Positions 5,829 through 9,212 of a stretch of 9,212 bases of DNA are shown here, piece by piece. This stretch comes from Bacteroidota bacterium. Its GTDB lineage: Bacteria > Bacteroidota > Kryptoniia > Kryptoniales > JAKASW01. A program made the position numbers and the translations under genes. Location of the stretch: contig JAJYOS010000196.1 in the NCBI GenBank assembly GCA_021796055.1, positions 1 through 9,212 on the forward strand, written 5' to 3'. The notes below the pieces were generated by a model. The model worked only from the letters and a program-made list of their open reading frames with translations, was not told the DNA's origin and searched no databases. Numbering within the stretch: position 1 is the first letter of the stretch; each line of letters opens with the position of its first letter.

Positions 5829-7169
5829 TTAGTGTTTGAACCATTTCACTATCGCGTCGATCGTTGCATTGATCACCGGGTAGGCGACCGGCGATGGGGT
5901 CAGAAGCGGATGTGTTCCTATTTGCAGCGTGTTTATGTCGGTATCGGTCATCCTGTTTAGGATCATGACTGAGACCATGTTGATGAGTTCTCCTACAGAA
6001 TCTCCGCCGTACATCTCGGCGCCGAGAAGCGTGTGCGAGTAGGTCGAAAAGATGAGTTTCACGAAGACTTCGGAAGAACCGGCAAGTTTTCCGGGATGGC
6101 GGTCGACGGCCTTCGATGTGCCGATCGTGTAATCAATCCCCTTCTCCTTGGCTCTCTTTTCCGTAACGCCGCTCACGGCAAAGGCTTTATTGCCGATCTT
6201 CGTGGAGAACGTACCAAGCACGCCGGGATATTGACGCACGACCCTGATGGAATAGAGGTTTGATCCGACGAGGCGTCCCTCCGCCATGCCTGTCGAAGCG
6301 AGCATGATATTCGTGAGGTCGCCCGTGAAGAAATCATACTTTATTGCGCAGTCCCCAACTGCAAAAATGTCCTTCTCTGATGTCCTTAGATAGTCGTCCA
6401 CAAGCACGCCTCTTCCTTCCTGGTATGCGACTCCCAGTTTCTTTATGAGATCGAGGTTCGGCCTGTAGCCGACGGAGATAACGACCATATCTGATTTGAT
6501 CCTTGTTCCGTCGTTCAGCTCGACTTCTTCAACCTTCTTGTTCCCAAGGATTCTCTTTACGCTTTTTCCCGTAACTATTCCGGCACCTTCATCGGTCAGT
6601 ATCTTTTCAGCCTTGAGCGAAAATTCCTCATCCATCGTGGCAAGAAGGTTCGGCAACATCTCCACAACAATTGCCTTCTTGCCCGCCTTGCTTAGCTCGT
6701 CTGCCACTTCGACTCCGATATAACCGCCTCCGAGGATAGTTATGTTCGTCGCCTGATGCGCGGCGACCCTTAGTCTTTCGAGGTAATCCTTCTGTTTCTT
6801 AACGAGGAAAACTCCTTCCAAATCGCGGCCCTCGATGGGCGGGAGGACCGCGTTCGAGCCGGTTGCGAGGACAAGCTTCTCGTATTTGATTTCTTCGCCG
6901 TTCGACAGAACGAGGGTGTGGTCATTCCTGTCAACGGCCTCACCGTTTATCACTTCGATCTTTCCGGCGGCGAGCGGCGCGTCGCCGAGTATGTTCTCTT
7001 CGACGCTTTTGAGCGAGAACAACGTATAGGGAATCCCACATGGAATCATGGGATTATTCTCTTTTCTGATAAGCGCTATCCTTTTGTCTGGATACGAATT
7101 CTTCGCCGACAAAGCAGCCGTAACGCCGGCAGGTCCTCCTCCGACAATAATTACATCATAGTCCTTCAT
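5829..7169 (-). CDS. FAD/NAD(P)-dependent pyridine nucleotide-disulfide oxidoreductase, CoA-disulfide reductase / NADH oxidase type
   Basis: This is a 446-residue flavoprotein of the single-cysteine branch of the disulfide reductase family. The FAD site is IIVGGGPAG (7-15). The redox cysteine is C44 in IPCGIPY, the position of the catalytic Cys of CoA-disulfide reductase, Nox and polysulfide reductases. The NAD(P) site is ILGGGYIGVEVADEL (145-159). The second FAD motif is DIFAVGDCA (267-275). The C-terminal dimerisation domain includes IGTHPLLTPSP (417-427). It probably reduces CoA disulfide, polysulfide or O2 with NAD(P)H in the cytoplasm, but the substrate is not settled by sequence. There is no fused rhodanese domain. 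I start at ATG 7167-7169 with AGGA 6 nt upstream. An in-frame ATG at 7190 lacks a ribosome site. A 402-bp gap precedes it and the small methyltransferase follows. Confidence 0.9.
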   Translation of the reverse strand: MKDYDVIIVGGGPAGVTAALSAKNSYPDKRIALIRKENNPMIPCGIPYTLFSLKSVEENILGDAPLAAGKIEVINGEAVDRNDHTLVLSNGEEIKYEKLVLATGSNAVLPPIEGRDLEGVFLVKKQKDYLERLRVAAHQATNITILGGGYIGVEVADELSKAGKKAIVVEMLPNLLATMDEEFSLKAEKILTDEGAGIVTGKSVKRILGNKKVEEVELNDGTRIKSDMVVISVGYRPNLDLIKKLGVAYQEGRGVLVDDYLRTSEKDIFAVGDCAIKYDFFTGDLTNIMLASTGMAEGRLVGSNLYSIRVVRQYPGVLGTFSTKIGNKAFAVSGVTEKRAKEKGIDYTIGTSKAVDRHPGKLAGSSEVFVKLIFSTYSHTLLGAEMYGGDSVGELINMVSVMILNRMTDTDINTLQIGTHPLLTPSPVAYPVINATIDAIVKWFKH

Positions 7170-7529
7170 TCTTATTCCTGTATTGATCATTAAGTTAGAG
7201 CGCGTTTAGACCGACGGTCATTAGCTTTTGCCGAGCTTTCGCGTCAAATTTTACTTTTGGCAGATAGACAGACCTTTCAACATCAATCGCCCCTCTCAAA
7301 ATTGCCCTCTCTCCTCACGACGACCATGTCGACGCCGTCCAGGAATTACAGGAACTGCTTTGAGCAAAGGCTTAGCAATGTTCGCACAGTCCCCCTTCTG
7401 GCATCAAGCACCGCCGACGTTCTGTACGCCTGGTTGACGGTGCGTGGTCCGCGTTGATGGTCAGAGTCGATTATGCATCTCCATGAAAATTGTTCTTTGG
7501 CATACGAAGCGACGTGAAATGTGATAATC

Positions 7530-7558
7530 CAGTAGGCGTGAATATTCACCACCTACTG
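7530..7558 (-). terminator. strong hairpin just after the zinc-ribbon gene
   Basis: CAGTAGG (7530-7536) pairs with CCTACTG (7552-7558). Between them lies a perfect 12-nt palindrome, GTGAATATTCAC (7538-7549), set off by a 1x2 internal loop. It starts 13 nt past the zinc-ribbon stop on the minus strand, where a terminator would be expected. In the minus direction the following bases (GGATTATCAC) are not T-rich, so a classic intrinsic terminator is not fully met. A protein-binding operator or an mRNA 3' end stabiliser is also possible. Confidence 0.5.
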
Positions 7559-7569
7559 TTATTTAACAG
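7556..7569. repeat. second palindrome CTGTTA-TT-TAACAG overlapping the hairpin
   Basis: A perfect 6-bp-arm palindrome shares its CTG (7556-7558) with the outer arm of the neighbouring hairpin. The two structures cannot fully form together. It lies between the zinc-ribbon stop codon and the hairpin. Confidence 0.4.
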
Positions 7570-7571
7570 GA

Positions 7572-7766
7572 TCAACGGCCCTGCTTCTTTTTCTTCTCGA
7601 TGGCCAACATGTAATGCTCCGATCCTTCCCGCATCATTACTTTTCCGCATTTCGGACACTTCTCTTCCATGCACGGAACTCCCTGATGATGCGGCCTCCT
7701 GTAACCACAGCTTGCGCAGACGCAGTATCCGCCCGCACCCATTTTCCCGCTATGCTCGCTGCCCAT
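7572..7766 (-). CDS. small zinc-ribbon / rubredoxin-like protein, 64 aa
   Basis: This short protein has the knuckle CVCASCGYRRPH (C15, C17, C20) and a second one, CPKCGKVMMRE (C37, C40), with an additional C32 between. The C17-x2-C20 ... C37-x2-C40 pattern is a zinc ribbon or rubredoxin-like knuckle pair. The phrase CGYRxPHxxGVPC is one I know from small proteins lying beside NifX-family genes in anaerobes, and it fits this setting. The ends are low complexity: Gly/His at the front, a Lys run (KKKKQGR) at the back. It binds zinc or iron. Its function is unknown. The start is ATG at 7764-7766 with AAAGGAG 6 nt upstream. Only 12 nt separate it from the deformylase stop, so the two are cotranscribed. 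A strong inverted repeat follows the stop. Confidence 0.85.
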   Translation of the reverse strand: MGSEHSGKMGAGGYCVCASCGYRRPHHQGVPCMEEKCPKCGKVMMREGSEHYMLAIEKKKKQGR

Positions 7767-7778
7767 TGCCGACTCCTT

Positions 7779-8384
7779 TCATTTGATTTGAACCCCGAAC
7801 TCGAAATCGGGAATTTGTCTAATTTTGTTTTGCCTTTCATCTTTCAATGTCACGACAGGATAATGCGCGTCAACGTCACCCTTCTTAACGCGCGACAATT
7901 TCGGTCTGACAAGCTGCCGCTTTGCCGAAGAGAGCCGTTCGACGAAGAATTTCTGACGAAGGTGATCGTATTCGTGCTGGAAAACCCGTGCGGTTACACC
8001 GTTCAGCTCCATCTGCACCTCATGGAAACTCCCGTCAGTGAATCGAACTATAATCGACTCCGGACGGCTGACATCCTCCCGGAGATCTGGGATGCTCAGA
8101 CAGCCTTCTTCCATCGTCACGCTCATTTCACTCGATGACAAAATCTCCGGGTTCATCACCGCGAGCGGTTTCTCCAAGTCATAGCCCGACATCCCCGACA
8201 GATCCATAACAAAAAGCGAGACGGGAAGGCCAACCTGATTCGCGGCAAGTCCGATACCGTCGCCGTTGACCAGGGTCTCAAACATACTCCGAACTAGCCC
8301 GACCAGTTTGCCATTGAACTGGGTAATCCGATGTACCGGCTCGTCAAAAACCTTCGTGCCGTAAAGGTAAATTGGCATTATCAT
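7779..8384 (-). CDS. def: peptide deformylase
   Basis: This metalloenzyme removes the formyl group from the N-terminal methionine of new proteins at the ribosome exit. All three family motifs are present: GIGLAANQ (43-50), EGCLS (93-97, metal ligand C95) and HEYDH (137-141, metal ligands H137 and H141, catalytic E138). After motif 3 the usual Gly (HExDHLxG) is Gln here (HEYDHLRQ). Length is 201 aa, slightly long, with a charged C-terminal tail (KDERQNKIRQIPDFEFGVQIK). KKGDVDAHYP near residue 167 recalls deformylases of the Bacteroidota/Chlorobiota group. The start is the ATG at 8382-8384. A second ATG two codons later is possible. The ribosome site is weak (GGAA, 9 nt). It lies between a NifX-family gene and the zinc ribbon, not beside the usual fmt or priA partners. 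Confidence 0.95.
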   Translation of the reverse strand: MIMPIYLYGTKVFDEPVHRITQFNGKLVGLVRSMFETLVNGDGIGLAANQVGLPVSLFVMDLSGMSGYDLEKPLAVMNPEILSSSEMSVTMEEGCLSIPDLREDVSRPESIIVRFTDGSFHEVQMELNGVTARVFQHEYDHLRQKFFVERLSSAKRQLVRPKLSRVKKGDVDAHYPVVTLKDERQNKIRQIPDFEFGVQIK

Positions 8385-8511
8385 CTAATTGAGTTCCAAA
8401 ATTCGTTTTCGAAGTACGGCGTAATAATACTTTCGCCGGCTGAGCGGAACGCAGAGTAACGGACCACGAATAGCCCGGTGCTCTTGCTCCCGCCTTGGTT
8501 CTTCACGCGGT
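8385..8511. other. 127-bp spacer between NifX-family gene and def
   Basis: On the minus strand this spacer holds a hairpin of modest strength at 8417-8438 (CGGCG paired with CGCCG, 12-nt loop, no T-run). It may be an internal processing site or attenuator, or carry a promoter for def. I see no clear -35/-10. Confidence 0.35.
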
Positions 8512-8889
8512 TCAGTGTGAATGGTTGTCATGTCCCGCGCATTCCTCATAACCGTTGAGTTTTCCGAGCGCGAACAGCTCCACGGCCTCCTTGTAGAGCA
8601 GACCCGGAGCCGTAATGACATCCATTCCGAGTTCATGGAAGCCCGCGACGGCCTTGCGTCCCATCCCGCCGGCTATGATGGTTCCGACGTTGAACTGTTT
8701 CACATAAGCTGGAAGCTGGCAGGCTCCGCCATGCTCGCCGTTCAACGGGTTGAAGTACGATTCCTGTCTGACGGTCCGGTTGTCGTCGTCCAGTTCGCAG
8801 ATGTTGAATCTCGAACACCTTCCGAAATGCTCGGCAACTCTCTCTTCCGAGCCCGCCTCTTCGATTGCCACTGCCAATCTTCTGTTCAT
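8512..8889 (-). CDS. NifX/NifB-type (dinitrogenase Fe-Mo cofactor family) protein, 125 aa
   Basis: This is a complete small member of the NifX-like family. It opens with MNRRLAVAIEEAGSEERVAE, then H-F-G-R-C-S-R-F at about residues 21-28. The central IIAGGMGRKAVAGFHELGMDV (about 75-95) is the family's conserved Gly-rich turn. The tail is acidic and His-rich (ECAGHDNHSH). A QLPAYVKQFNVG stretch matches the helix before the central strand. Members bind iron-sulfur or FeMo-type clusters or their precursors. Here the role is unknown, since no nitrogenase genes are visible. I start at ATG 8887-8889, preceded by AGAGGA. The reading frame stays open 13 codons further up, but those have no ribosome site and overlap the spacer after the previous gene. 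It follows another NifX-family gene by 35 nt, so the two are in one operon. Confidence 0.92.
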   Translation of the reverse strand: MNRRLAVAIEEAGSEERVAEHFGRCSRFNICELDDDNRTVRQESYFNPLNGEHGGACQLPAYVKQFNVGTIIAGGMGRKAVAGFHELGMDVITAPGLLYKEAVELFALGKLNGYEECAGHDNHSH

Positions 8890-8924
8890 AATTCCTCTTG
8901 TTTTGTTATCGCTCTTGACTAGCT

Positions 8925-9212
8925 TCATTTCCGGTTTGTTCTGCCTCCTCTTCTCCTTCTCTTGATCCTTCTGCCTTCGGCTGGCGCAAGTACGAGAACG
9001 AGCTTCTCATCAATGAGAAGGTCGAGAGCTTCAGCCGCGCTCTTGCCAGTAGATTTGTAGACTTTTATTCCGGCGGCGGAGAGCAATCTCAAAGAGTTGC
9101 TTCCCGCGCTCTCTATAATCGCGGCATCGACATTCTTTTCAATTAGCATCTGCGCCGAGTGAACTCCGGCATCTCCCAGCGAATCTGAATAGAGATTCTC
9201 GATGATCGAACT
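8925..9212 (-). CDS. NifX/NifB-type family protein, 5' end beyond the window
   Basis: The frame is open from the right edge, giving 95 C-terminal residues. D-A-G-V-H-S-A-Q-M-L followed by EKNVDAAIIESAGSNSLRLL and SAAGIKVYK is the usual second half of this family (helix, strand, Gly/Asn turn, strand). SAAEALDLLIDEKL follows as the last helix. The C-terminus is unusually basic (GRRIKRRRRGG...NRK), unlike the His/Asp-rich tails of the two other family members in the window. This could mean RNA, DNA or acidic-partner binding (inference). The segment PxxGR seen in place of a longer tail argues for a complete 3' end. TGA stop at 8925-8927, 35 nt before the next NifX start. Confidence 0.85.
   Translation of the reverse strand, partial: SSIIENLYSDSLGDAGVHSAQMLIEKNVDAAIIESAGSNSLRLLSAAGIKVYKSTGKSAAEALDLLIDEKLVLVLAPAEGRRIKRRRRGGRTNRK

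Larger units (their letters stand above)
7170..7571. other. 402-bp non-coding gap between zinc-ribbon gene and CoADR-like gene
   Basis: Its left part must carry the leader and probably the promoter of the oxidoreductase gene (minus strand). No good -35/-10 pair is evident. A TTGACG lies at about 7240, with a poor -10. A ten-codon frame (MLKGLSICQK, 7251-7283, minus) has a strong ribosome site GAGAGGGG, but it may be chance. The short open frames on either strand show no family-like sequence. The right end (7530-7569) holds the composite inverted repeat described separately. Confidence 0.5.

Noticed and set aside
7346..7552. Minus-strand open frame of 68 codons in the large gap, and a neighbouring frame reading CQKGDCANIAKPLLKAVPVIPG
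   Set aside because: There is no ribosome site, the second frame has no start codon, and neither resembles a family I know. A decayed gene cannot be excluded.
8385..8636. Minus-strand open frame of 83 codons overlapping the NifX-family gene and the gap before def
   Set aside because: It has Arg/Ser-rich composition, overlaps a clear gene in another frame, and has no recognisable motif.
1..9212. CRISPR arrays, insertion sequences, tRNA or rRNA genes, phage genes
   Set aside because: No direct-repeat arrays, transposase or integrase motifs, cloverleaf or conserved rRNA sequence seen on either strand by eye.

Overview
The window looks like chromosomal DNA of an anaerobic or microaerophilic bacterium. 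It has no mobile-element, phage, CRISPR, rRNA or tRNA signal that I can see. Three NifX/NifB-type (dinitrogenase iron-molybdenum cofactor family) proteins, a CoA-disulfide-reductase-like flavoprotein and a pyruvoyl-dependent arginine decarboxylase fit an anaerobe. The peptide deformylase C-terminus (KKGDVDAHYP) and the decarboxylase N-terminus (KGVGRH...SSIFPPGC) remind me of the Bacteroidota/Chlorobiota/Ignavibacteria group. That placement is recalled from family knowledge, not computed. Base composition is mixed (roughly half GC) and Shine-Dalgarno sequences are present at most genes.

Layout. Positions 1-1558 hold two minus-strand genes: a NifX-family protein running off the left edge, and a 314-residue protein I do not recognise, built from two copies of a cysteine-rich module. 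Positions 1559-1939 are a divergent intergenic region. Positions 1940-3411 are the only plus-strand genes, an ABC ATPase and an ABC-3 type permease of the zinc/manganese uptake family, without a substrate-binding protein in view. From 9212 down to 3440 everything is on the minus strand. In transcription order it reads: NifX-family (partial), NifX-family, peptide deformylase, small zinc ribbon, a 402-bp gap with a strong composite inverted repeat, CoA-disulfide-reductase-like enzyme, small SAM methyltransferase, arginine decarboxylase, hotdog thioesterase, second SAM methyltransferase.

How they may fit together. The right-hand block (NifX, NifX, def, zinc ribbon) is tightly spaced and ends at the inverted repeat, so it is probably one transcription unit. 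The CoADR to methyltransferase block is probably a second unit. Metal and thiol handling recurs: NifX proteins, two zinc-ribbon or cysteine-module proteins, a metal transporter, a thiol oxidoreductase and a metalloenzyme (PDF). This is a theme of the neighbourhood, not proof of a pathway.

The most concrete anomaly is the thioesterase at 4196-4594. A single in-frame TGA (4301-4303) splits what otherwise reads as one normal-length hotdog protein. The most novel protein is the duplicated CxxC/CPxMxxxC protein at 614-1558.
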